Assembly (NCBI GenBank): GCA_045546735.1
Contig: JAZQDJ010000130.1
Span: forward strand, 1 to 13,956
Source: SVFI01 sp045546735
GTDB lineage: Bacteria > Bacillota > Clostridia > Lachnospirales > Lachnospiraceae
Direction of reading: 5' to 3'
DNA: 13,956 bases
Of this stretch, positions 8,241-13,824 are shown piece by piece. Numbering within the stretch: the stretch's first letter is position 1; each line of letters starts with the position of its first letter. A program made the translations under genes and the position numbers. The notes under the pieces are model-generated. The model did not search any database. It had not been told where the DNA came from and saw only the letters and a program-made list of their open reading frames with translations.

Positions 8241-8269
8241 ATTTTAAGGTATTTTTAGTGTTTTGGCAA
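8241..8269 (-). promoter_or_regulatory. sigma-A promoter of the dcw operon
   Basis: The minus strand shows TTGCCA (8264-8269), a 17-bp spacer and TAAAAT (8241-8246). The predicted start is near 8234, about 110 nt before the mraZ ATG. This is the strongest promoter match in the gap upstream of mraZ. Confidence 0.75.
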
Positions 8270-8377
8270 TAGGGTTTGGCTAATTTTTTCTTGGAATTTT
8301 CTGCATTTGTGCGTTGGTGGTGTGTGGTGGAGGGAAATTGGTGAGAATTGGCTATACTTTGTCTGGTTTGTGGGTGT

Positions 8378-8417
8378 TTTTGCTTTGGCCGCGGGGAATT
8401 TTGCTTTGGCCGCGGGG
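8378..8417. repeat. 21-bp tandem repeat with GGCCGCGG core
   Basis: The 19-mer TTTTGCTTTGGCCGCGGGG occurs at 8378-8396 and again identically at 8399-8417, a period of 21 bp. Each copy contains CCGCGG and is far more GC-rich than the surrounding non-coding DNA. It lies about 110-150 bp upstream of the dcw promoter. Its function is unknown; a protein-binding site or recent slippage duplication are both possible. Confidence 0.8.
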
Positions 8418-8723
8418 TGCATCTGTGTTATGTAAACTTATTTCCCGCATTTTTTCCTATAGTTTCACCATTTTTATGCTCTCTATCCCTCTTTTTTCAG
8501 CCTCCGGACGACTATACTTCTCTTTTTATGAATCTCTATCTGGCCTTTTTCTTGTTTTATCCCACTATTTTATCTCTTTCTTGCCCGCCTCTAGTTTACA
8601 TAATTTATCCCGAGGCAGATATTTGCATTCTTTTCCATACTTCTATCCTATTTTCATTCAAATTTCTTCGTCTATATTTGCCAAAACACATCCACCTATC
8701 TGACAATCAGCCCCCAAAAACAA
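8418..8723. other. non-coding stretch, pyrimidine-rich on the plus strand
   Basis: I see no credible gene here. The plus strand is dominated by T and C, and the long plus-strand frames across it give low-complexity Phe/Ser/Leu/Tyr peptides with no good start, one running antisense into lgt. Read on the minus strand it is purine-rich with many stops and loose recurrences of GGATAGA, GATAAAA and GATAGAG. It could be a decayed gene, an untranslated RNA, or spacer between the lgt terminator and the dcw promoter. Confidence 0.5.
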
Positions 8724-8759
8724 AAAAGTGCTCTGCCACTACTGTGACAAAGCACTTTT
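8715..8759 (-). terminator. intrinsic terminator of the ychF-lgt operon
   Basis: The minus-strand RNA forms a stem from AAAAGTGCT (8759-8751) and AGCACTTTT (8732-8724), extended by TG/CA and CAC/GTG pairs around a 4-nt loop. A T-rich run TTTTTTGTTTTT (partly inside the stem) follows. It lies about 27 bp after the lgt stop, separating lgt from the dcw promoter region. Confidence 0.85.
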
Positions 8760-8785
8760 ACTTTCTTATTATATTTGTCGCGCCT

Positions 8786-9703
8786 TTATTTATTTTCCGG
8801 CGCCGCCTCTTTTCCCGCACTCTCTTTCGCAAGCGGGTCTTTCTGTTTCAATCCATTCTTCATCGCCGCACGCACAATAATCTGCGTTCCAAGCGCTAAA
8901 ACAAACAAGCCAATACCGAGCATCTGCGAAACTGCAATACCGGTAGAACCGATTTGAAGCTGGTCGGTACGAAGCCCCTCCACAAAGAAGCGGATGATTC
9001 CGTAACCGCCGAGATAGATAAGCATCATATCACCGTCAAACTTCTTGTGTTTACGATAAAACCATAACACAAGCAGTAAAATCAAATTCAATGAGCTTTC
9101 ATATAAAAAGGTAGGATGTACCAAAATATAATTTGTACCATCTGCAATATGCGCCGCAATATCAGCCGAAATGTCTGACTGACGCACCGCTTCCATCGGA
9201 AGCTGCATTGCAAACAGACCGTCTGTATAACCGCCGAACGCCTCACGGTTCATAAAATTGCCCCAACGTCCGATAATCTGCCCGACCAAAAGTCCGAGCA
9301 CAGCAACATCTGCCATCTTCCACAAATTCACTTTGCGAATCTTACAGAATACAACCAATGTCAAGAATCCACCGATAACACCACCGTAAATGGCAAGTCC
9401 GCCGCCACGGATATTGAAAAGTTGATCCAAGTGTTTTCCGTAATAATCCCAACTGAAAATCACATAATAAAGTCTTGCCCCGAGAATTGAAAACAAAATC
9501 GCCGGAACTGCAAAATCCCACCAGATATCTTTTGGATATCCGAGGCGGTTACTCTCATGGTTTGTAAGTGTAAAACCCAGAAGCATACCGACTGCAATGA
9601 TGAGACCGTAAAACGCAATAGTCAGACCGAATACTTCAAAATTTTTCGGTACATTCTCAAGATAAATTCCGAGATTAGGAAATGCAATATCCCATTTTCC
9701 CAT
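8786..9703 (-). CDS. lgt: prolipoprotein diacylglyceryl transferase
   Basis: This membrane enzyme moves diacylglycerol from phosphatidylglycerol to the lipobox cysteine of prolipoproteins, the first step of lipoprotein maturation. Numbered from the ATG at 9703 it has 305 residues and about seven hydrophobic segments. The Lgt signature GRWGNFMNRE lies at 145-154, including the arginine and asparagine needed for activity. Other family blocks are RGGGLAIYGGVIGG (99-112), HPTFLYES (196-203) and FFVEGLRTD (239-247). At the place where E. coli Lgt has a histidine (HGG), this protein has Tyr. The C-terminus is a charged Lys/Glu/Ala tail. ATG 9703 is preferred over ATG 9712 because GAGGA lies 9 nt upstream of it but directly abuts 9712. 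It starts 16 bp after ychF and is followed by a strong terminator. Confidence 0.97.
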   Translation of the reverse strand: MGKWDIAFPNLGIYLENVPKNFEVFGLTIAFYGLIIAVGMLLGFTLTNHESNRLGYPKDIWWDFAVPAILFSILGARLYYVIFSWDYYGKHLDQLFNIRGGGLAIYGGVIGGFLTLVVFCKIRKVNLWKMADVAVLGLLVGQIIGRWGNFMNREAFGGYTDGLFAMQLPMEAVRQSDISADIAAHIADGTNYILVHPTFLYESSLNLILLLVLWFYRKHKKFDGDMMLIYLGGYGIIRFFVEGLRTDQLQIGSTGIAVSQMLGIGLFVLALGTQIIVRAAMKNGLKQKDPLAKESAGKEAAPENK

Positions 9704-9719
9704 ATAGCACATTCCTCAC

Positions 9720-10817
9720 TTATACATTAAATCTAAACAAAATCACATCGCCGTCTTTTACGACATATTCTTTACCTTCCATACCGACAAGGCCTTTTTC
9801 TCTGGCTGCTGCCAAGGAACCCTGCTCGAGAAGGTCTTTATAATTTACAACTTCTGCTTTGATGAAACCACGCTCAAAATCTGTATGGATTTTTCCTGCT
9901 GCCTGCGGAGCCTTTGTTCCGATTTTGATTGTCCACGCTCTTGTCTCATCTTCTCCCGCTGTCAGGAAACTATGAAGACCGAGAAGTGTGTAAGATGCTT
10001 TAATCAGTTTATCCAAACCTGACTCTGCTATTCCGAGTTCCTCAAGGAACATTGCCTTTTCATCATCATCGAGCTCTGCCATCTCCTGCTCAATCTGTGC
10101 ACAAATAACAAATACGCCGTCATTATCTTCTTTTGCAAACTCGCGCACCTTAGCCACATGCGGATTAGAAGCCGCATCGTCTGCGAGCTCATCCTCTGCT
10201 ACGTTTGCCGCAAAGATTACCGGTTTGTTTGTAAGAAGATTGTATGTTCCGATAAAACCGATTTCATCCTCATCTTCTGTCTCAAATGTCTTAGCCATCT
10301 TTCCGTTTTCTAAATGCTCTTTCAGACGTTTCAAAAGATCCTCTTCTTTTGCAAGTGTCTTGTCGTTACGTGCACCGCGCACAACCTTTGCCATTCTTCT
10401 TTCAAGAATTTCAACATCCGAAAAGATAAGTTCCAGGTTGATAGTCTCAATATCACGGATCGGATCTACGCTTCCGTCAACATGGATTACGTTTGCATCT
10501 TCAAAACAACGTACTACATGTACAATCGCATCTACTTCGCGGATATTAGAAAGAAACTGGTTTCCGAGACCTTCTCCTTTGGAAGCTCCTTTTACAAGTC
10601 CGGCGATATCTACAAACTCGATGACTGCATGTGTCACTTTCTTTGACTGATACATGTCGCCGAGAAGTTTTAAACGCTCGTCCGGAACCGGCACAATACC
10701 GATGTTCGGATCAATCGTACAGAACGGATAGTTTGCGCTCTCTGCTCCTGCTTTTGTTAATGAATTAAAAAGGGTACTCTTGCCGACGTTCGGCAAACCC
10801 ACGATACCTAATTTCAT
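9720..10817 (-). CDS. ychF: redox-regulated ATPase / GTPase-family protein YchF
   Basis: YchF (OLA1 family) is a universal Obg-type P-loop NTPase that associates with ribosomes and stress responses. The 365-residue protein is the standard length. It starts MKLGIVGLPNVGKST with the P-loop GLPNVGKS at 7-14 and the G3-region DIAGL at 70-74. The usual NKxD base-specificity motif is replaced by NVAE (205-208), as expected for the family, which prefers ATP. A coiled-coil stretch (about 135-175) and a C-terminal TGS/ubiquitin-like domain (about 290-365) follow. The frame continues upstream to 10991, but that extra stretch runs through repeat DNA; ATG 10817 has a perfect AAGGAGG ribosome binding site. 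No clear promoter is visible between it and the integrase, so the insertion there may have changed its expression. Confidence 0.98.
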   Translation of the reverse strand: MKLGIVGLPNVGKSTLFNSLTKAGAESANYPFCTIDPNIGIVPVPDERLKLLGDMYQSKKVTHAVIEFVDIAGLVKGASKGEGLGNQFLSNIREVDAIVHVVRCFEDANVIHVDGSVDPIRDIETINLELIFSDVEILERRMAKVVRGARNDKTLAKEEDLLKRLKEHLENGKMAKTFETEDEDEIGFIGTYNLLTNKPVIFAANVAEDELADDAASNPHVAKVREFAKEDNDGVFVICAQIEQEMAELDDDEKAMFLEELGIAESGLDKLIKASYTLLGLHSFLTAGEDETRAWTIKIGTKAPQAAGKIHTDFERGFIKAEVVNYKDLLEQGSLAAAREKGLVGMEGKEYVVKDGDVILFRFNV

Positions 10818-10877
10818 TTTTTGTATTTCCTCCTTAAAAAACCTTGATTTTGCGGGCTTTCGTGATTTTAAATTGCG

Positions 10878-10901
10878 TTTACGTACCAATTTACGTACCA
10901 A
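10878..10901. repeat. 12-bp perfect tandem repeat with TACGTA core
   Basis: TTTACGTACCAA occurs twice head to tail (10878-10889 and 10890-10901). On the minus strand it reads as two copies of TTGGTACGTAAA, 60 bp upstream of the ychF start. It lies between the integrase and the ychF ribosome binding site, where a recombinase site might be expected. Attachment core, arm-type site or regulator site are all possible; I see no second copy elsewhere in the window. Confidence 0.7.
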
Positions 10902-10903
10902 TC

Positions 10904-11029
10904 CTGAACCAAGGAGAAATTTCAATATGGATTTTGAGCCATGCTCGCATGAGCGAAAACATCCATTTGAAATTTTCTTTGGCGAAGCCAACGAGTTCGA
11001 AAATCTTTGATTTTCGAACCTTGGTTCAG
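10904..11029. repeat. nested cloverleaf-shaped inverted-repeat element
   Basis: An outer stem CTGAACCAAGG (10904-10914) with CCTTGGTTCAG (11019-11029) encloses three hairpins in a row. Hairpin A pairs GAAATTTCAA-ATGGAT (10916-10932) with ATCCAT-TTGAAATTT (10961-10975), and holds GCTC-GCAT-GAGC at its tip. Hairpin B is TTGGC-GAA-GCCAA (10979-10991). Hairpin C is TTCGAAAATC-TTT-GATTTTCGAA (10996-11018), a perfect 10-bp stem. It begins 4 bp after the integrase stop codon. There is no T-run on either side, so it is not a standard terminator. It may be an interspersed genomic repeat, an element end, or a structured RNA. Confidence 0.8.
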
Positions 11030-11033
11030 ATTT

Positions 11034-12164
11034 TCAAATCACCTTCAAAGCGTCTGCAACCATGTCTATTTCTTTCTGCATTTGTTCCTCTGTAGTGTGG
11101 ACATACAAATTCATTGTGATGCTGATATTCGAATGTCCGAGAATCGTTTGTAACGTCTTCGGTTTCATGCCCGCCTCGATACACCTCGTTGCAAAGGTGT
11201 GTCTGAGTATGTGCATGGAAAATCTCGGAATTCTCGCTTTGTCACATAATTTAAAAAGCATAGTGTCATAGGTGCTGTTTTTCACCGGCGTTCCGTTCTT
11301 GCATAAAAACACAAACTCTGTCCATTCCAAAGGAATGATTTTGTACGAGCGGTTCTTCTGCTTTTGGAGTTTCAGAATTTCCATCGCCTCTTCCGTCAGC
11401 GGAATGGTTCGAAATCCCGACTTGCTTTTCGGTTCGCCGATACGCCATTCTTTTACGCTGTGGCGATACTCCATAGAACGGCTGACGGTAATGATTCGAT
11501 TGTCAAAATCCACATCCTCCCATTTCAGTCCGACCAGTTCTCCGGTTCTAAGTCCCGTCTGTAGCAAAAAGCGATATTGATACTCATAGGTATTGCCTTC
11601 CAGCACTTTGCAAAATGCTTTCTGCTGCCCTATGGTCAATGCCTGCTTTTTACTTGCAGGTTTGCCAATGTCGGAGCGCACCAATTTGTTGCACGGATTT
11701 TTCATAATCACATCACTTTGATATGCATAGTCAAGCATATTGTATAAAGTAATTCGCGCCTGATAAATGGAAGACGTCCGATAGCCCTCATCCGCCATAC
11801 GGTTCATAATCTCCTGACAATGCACCGTGTTTACATTGCCGAGGATTTTCTTACCGATGACCGGCTTAATATTGCGCTCATATCGTTCTCTGTAGTTGCG
11901 CACGGTATTCGGTCTGACCGTCCGCTTTTTGATATCCATCCAATATTCATACCACGCATCCACGGTCATGTCTTTCGGAAAATCCCGATTGCTATGCGCA
12001 TCCTCATACTGCATATCTCCGAGCCACTGTCTGACATCTTTCAGTTTTGGCATCACCTTCTGCACACGCTTTCCGTATTTATTTGTAAATCGTCCTACAT
12101 ATAAGCCATCGTCACGCTGGCTTATGCCTGTTCCAAGTTCCCTACCTTTCAGGTCCTTGCCCAT
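11034..12164 (-). CDS. int: tyrosine recombinase / integrase, Tn916-phage type
   Basis: This site-specific recombinase integrates and excises a mobile element. Numbered from the ATG at 12164 it has 376 residues. The N-terminus (GRELGTGISQRDDGLYVGRF) resembles the arm-type DNA-binding domain of Tn916-like integrases. A SAM-like core-binding domain (about 65-150) follows, then the catalytic domain. Active-site residues are R206 (TGLRTGEL), K246 or K248 (EPKSKSGFRT), H318 and R321 (HILRH), H344 (LGHSNI) and Y354 (MNLYVH), so the catalytic set is complete. A GTG at 12173 is in frame, but its ribosome binding site would abut it; AGGGTGATC fits the ATG at 12164. It has its own promoter and a leader terminator. 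A typical small excisionase gene upstream is not visible. Confidence 0.96.
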   Translation of the reverse strand: MGKDLKGRELGTGISQRDDGLYVGRFTNKYGKRVQKVMPKLKDVRQWLGDMQYEDAHSNRDFPKDMTVDAWYEYWMDIKKRTVRPNTVRNYRERYERNIKPVIGKKILGNVNTVHCQEIMNRMADEGYRTSSIYQARITLYNMLDYAYQSDVIMKNPCNKLVRSDIGKPASKKQALTIGQQKAFCKVLEGNTYEYQYRFLLQTGLRTGELVGLKWEDVDFDNRIITVSRSMEYRHSVKEWRIGEPKSKSGFRTIPLTEEAMEILKLQKQKNRSYKIIPLEWTEFVFLCKNGTPVKNSTYDTMLFKLCDKARIPRFSMHILRHTFATRCIEAGMKPKTLQTILGHSNISITMNLYVHTTEEQMQKEIDMVADALKVI

Positions 12165-12186
12165 GTCGATCACCCTTTCTTTCCAT

Positions 12187-12232
12187 AAAAAAAGAGCCCG
12201 AGCGACAGTATCAATATACCATGTTCGAACTC
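12187..12232 (-). terminator. intrinsic terminator in the integrase leader
   Basis: In minus-strand RNA GAGUUCGA (12232-12225) pairs with UCGGGCUC (12201-12194) over 8 bp with two G-U pairs. The loop holds a smaller GUAU-AUUG-AUAC hairpin. Seven U residues (12193-12187) follow at once, and the integrase ribosome binding site begins about 10 nt later. Because a promoter lies just upstream, this would stop most transcripts before int. Confidence 0.7.
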
Positions 12233-12259
12233 AAAAGTAAATTATAAGATTATGATAAC

Positions 12260-12288
12260 ATTGTAGCACGTAGGATATGTACGGACAA
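12260..12288 (-). promoter_or_regulatory. sigma-A promoter of the integrase gene
   Basis: The minus strand shows TTGTCC (12283-12288), a 17-bp spacer and TACAAT (12260-12265). The predicted start near 12253 leaves a leader of about 90 nt containing the terminator hairpin. A second TATAAT (12242-12247) lies downstream without a good -35. Confidence 0.65.
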
Positions 12289-12296
12289 CGGAAAGA

Positions 12297-12322
12297 GGTT
12301 GAATGTGGTTGAAAGATGGTGA
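12297..12322. repeat. phased direct repeats GGTTGAA upstream of the integrase promoter
   Basis: GGTTGAA occurs at 12297-12303 and 12307-12313, and a partial GGTGA at 12318-12322, with 10- and 11-bp spacing. They lie just upstream of the -35 box of the integrase promoter. This fits an operator or integrase/excisionase arm site, but no binding protein can be named. Confidence 0.45.
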
Positions 12323-12363
12323 CTCATCATCAATAAATTATTTCTCTGACAATAATACTCTTA

Positions 12364-12948
12364 TTAATCAAACCAACCTTCGAACAATCCTTCTTTTTCC
12401 GATTTATGTGTAGAACTACCATTTACTTCTTTTTCCGCTTTTTCTATCTGATTTATAACTTCTTCTCTAACATTATCCCATTTCTCTTCTATATCACTAC
12501 TCCAACCAGCTGTATATTTTATAGATTGCGCCTTAATATACGCACTATCAAAATCTTCATTATCTATATCCACTTGTATTTCCTCAACAAGCATCTGCAA
12601 TTCTTTTTCCTGCTGAATTGATTTTCTTTCTGCGCTCCCAAAAACTCCTACAAACAACACGAGATAAACCATCACACAAGCAATCGCAATAAGAATTCCA
12701 GTTTTGGTTTTTGAATACGCTTGTTTTTCCTTATGCTCAATTTTATATTTTTCATGCGCATACTTTTTATCTGCCATTCTCTCATCATGCTCCATTCCTT
12801 TGACGCGAGTTTTTGCACGATAAGCAGCATCACTTTGCCCCTCAAGGACTATTTTCTGTCCACAATACAAACAATAAAAAGTATCTAACCCATTCTCTAC
12901 CGATAAATTACCATCACAATTTGGACATTTTAAAGCACGAGTTTTCAC
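12364..12948 (-). CDS. zinc-ribbon single-pass membrane protein, unknown function
   Basis: I do not recognise a specific family. The 194 residues begin with a zinc ribbon, CPNC (8-11) and CLYC (26-29). A highly charged Lys/Glu/His linker (about 45-82) leads to one membrane helix (about 83-104). After it comes a helical region with LVEEIQVDIDNEDFDSAYIKA and WDNVREEVINQIEKAEKEV (about 118-175), then a polar tail. The start is GTG at 12948 with an AAAGGGGG site 9 nt upstream; no ATG lies before the zinc ribbon. The DNA is visibly more AT-rich than the dcw genes and AAA/GAA codons dominate, consistent with transferred cargo. It points toward int but is separated from it by about 200 bp holding int's own promoter and leader terminator. 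Zinc-ribbon/helical membrane proteins like this are common in Clostridia with no known role. Confidence 0.75.
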   Translation of the reverse strand: MKTRALKCPNCDGNLSVENGLDTFYCLYCGQKIVLEGQSDAAYRAKTRVKGMEHDERMADKKYAHEKYKIEHKEKQAYSKTKTGILIAIACVMVYLVLFVGVFGSAERKSIQQEKELQMLVEEIQVDIDNEDFDSAYIKAQSIKYTAGWSSDIEEKWDNVREEVINQIEKAEKEVNGSSTHKSEKEGLFEGWFD

Positions 12949-13160
12949 TAGATTATTCCCCCTTTCTCCTAACCAAACGAGTACACATTTACGAACATAT
13001 TACACTTTAGGCTTGTCACAAGTATATCACGATAATACATATTCTGCACCTGAAACCCTGCAACATATCGTTAACTACATTCAATTAATTTCAACAAACG
13101 GTAAACATCGTTCAATTGCAATTATTATCAACCATTGGTATCATTAAAGTTGTAAAAGAT
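12949..13160. other. AT-rich intergenic region upstream of the zinc-ribbon gene
   Basis: No gene is visible here. It contains the palindrome CTTGTCACAAG (13012-13022) and three phased TTCAA words on the plus strand (13080, 13090 and 13111). A weak minus-strand promoter for the zinc-ribbon gene (TTGTGA-16-TATGTT) may lie at about 12996-13023, overlapping the palindrome. None of these is strong enough to call with confidence. Confidence 0.4.
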
Positions 13161-13166
13161 TATAAT
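13161..13166 (+). promoter_or_regulatory. TATAAT -10 element on the plus strand
   Basis: A perfect TATAAT lies 10 bp before a strong plus-strand terminator, but no good -35 box sits 16-18 bp upstream; TTGGTA is 20 bp away. If active, transcription would start near 13173 and run straight into the hairpin. This is a weak call. Confidence 0.3.
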
Positions 13167-13175
13167 TTTTGAAGT

Positions 13176-13207
13176 AAACCTTTGGTATTTTTACCGGAGG
13201 TTTTTTT
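13176..13207 (+). terminator. strong intrinsic terminator upstream of mobC
   Basis: AAACCTTTGGTA (13176-13187) pairs with TACCGGAGGTTT (13192-13203) over 12 bp with two G-U pairs and a TTTT loop. The T-run continues to 13207. No plus-strand gene lies upstream, so it either ends a short untranslated RNA, attenuates a leader, or insulates mobC from upstream transcription. Confidence 0.85.
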
Positions 13208-13231
13208 CTTTGTTTGACCTTAGCAAGCATA

Positions 13232-13294
13232 GCACCCATGTACACACAGGTGCGGATTGGACCGTCATTCTTCCGGTCCATGCCAGCCCAGGCA
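13232..13294. other. candidate origin of transfer (oriT) upstream of mobC
   Basis: Three inverted repeats lie in a row: GCACC/GGTGC (13232-13236 and 13249-13253), TGGACCG/CGGTCCA (13258-13264 and 13274-13280, 9-nt loop), and TGCC/GGCA (13281-13284 and 13291-13294). A GTGCG sequence (13250-13254) lies between the first two. Relaxosome genes are usually next to oriT, and stacked inverted repeats flanking a nick site are typical. The nick position is not determined. Confidence 0.45.
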
Positions 13295-13338
13295 GACCCC
13301 AAACCCCTCACCTATTTTCAAAAAAGGAGCGATTAGAA

Positions 13339-13683
13339 ATGCGAAAAAACAAACCAAACAGACTACGAAAAATCCAACTTCATATCATGATTTCCGAGGC
13401 AGAAGATCAAATGATTTGCGAACGAATGAAACGCTGCGGATACGAAAGCAAGTCCGAATACATCCGTCGCATGTCCATTGACGGTGGCATTCTTGTTGTG
13501 GATGATGCAGATCTCATCCGCCAATTAAATTACGAGATTAGCAAAATCGGAAACAACATCAATCAAATTACACGGGTTGCAAACTTGACAAAATCTGTTT
13601 CCCAAGAACAGATTGATACTGTAAAAGAAATGATGACCGTTATTTGGGAATATCAAAAAATAATTTTGTCCGGTAGTTTGTAA
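13339..13683 (+). CDS. mobC: plasmid mobilization relaxosome protein MobC
   Basis: MobC-type accessory proteins bind oriT and help the relaxase open and nick it during conjugative mobilization. The 114-residue product has a ribbon-helix-helix-like N-terminus (about 11-50: IQLHIMISEAEDQMICERMK, then SKSEYIRRMSIDG). The C-terminal MobC signature is IGNNINQITRVAN (70-82), near the usual size for Firmicutes members. The frame runs open back to 13210, but that stretch is the stem-loop region; the ATG at 13339 has a GGAG site 9 nt upstream. It is the only plus-strand gene in the window. A MobA-type relaxase gene normally follows; here a terminator and a convergent gene follow instead, so the mobilization module is incomplete or acts in trans. 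Confidence 0.88.
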   Translation: MRKNKPNRLRKIQLHIMISEAEDQMICERMKRCGYESKSEYIRRMSIDGGILVVDDADLIRQLNYEISKIGNNINQITRVANLTKSVSQEQIDTVKEMMTVIWEYQKIILSGSL

Positions 13684-13694
13684 TTTTCATTCCT

Positions 13695-13798
13695 CATTGA
13701 AGCTCATCATAAAAAATATCCCCGTCTCGCGTTCAGTAAAGGCACAAGGCCTTGACAGAACCCGGAACGGGGATTTTTAGTTGTCAAGAGCTTCAATG
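13695..13798. terminator. nested bidirectional terminator between mobC and the hydrolase gene
   Basis: An outer stem CATTGAAGCTC (13695-13705) with GAGCTTCAATG (13788-13798) encloses a GC-rich stem ATCCCCGT (13718-13725) with ACGGGGAT (13767-13774). Inside this are GTTC/GAAC and AAGGC/GCCTT pairs. Rightward RNA ends in AUUUUUAG and leftward RNA in AUAUUUUUUA, so it can end both the mobC and hydrolase transcripts. The outer 11-bp stem is more than a terminator needs. Confidence 0.82.
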
Positions 13799-13824
13799 GG
13801 GCAATGGCTTCGGAAAACTGAAAG

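Noticed and set aside
8348..8899. 183-codon plus-strand open frame
   Set aside because: It is low-complexity Phe/Ser/Leu-rich, runs through a terminator and antisense into lgt, and has no convincing ribosome binding site.
10818..10991. 58-codon N-terminal extension of ychF
   Set aside because: It passes through the inverted-repeat element. The family N-terminus MKLGIVGLPNVGKS and an AAGGAGG site fix the start at 10817.
10904..11029. tRNA gene suggested by the cloverleaf shape
   Set aside because: At 126 bp it is too long, the arm sizes are wrong, and there is no recognisable anticodon arm or T-loop arrangement.
12949..13160. CRISPR-like or phage repeat array
   Set aside because: Only short AT-rich words recur, without regular spacers or repeats of useful length.
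13210..13338. 43-codon N-terminal extension of mobC
   Set aside because: It is encoded by the stem-loop region and has no family resemblance; ATG 13339 has a proper GGAG site.
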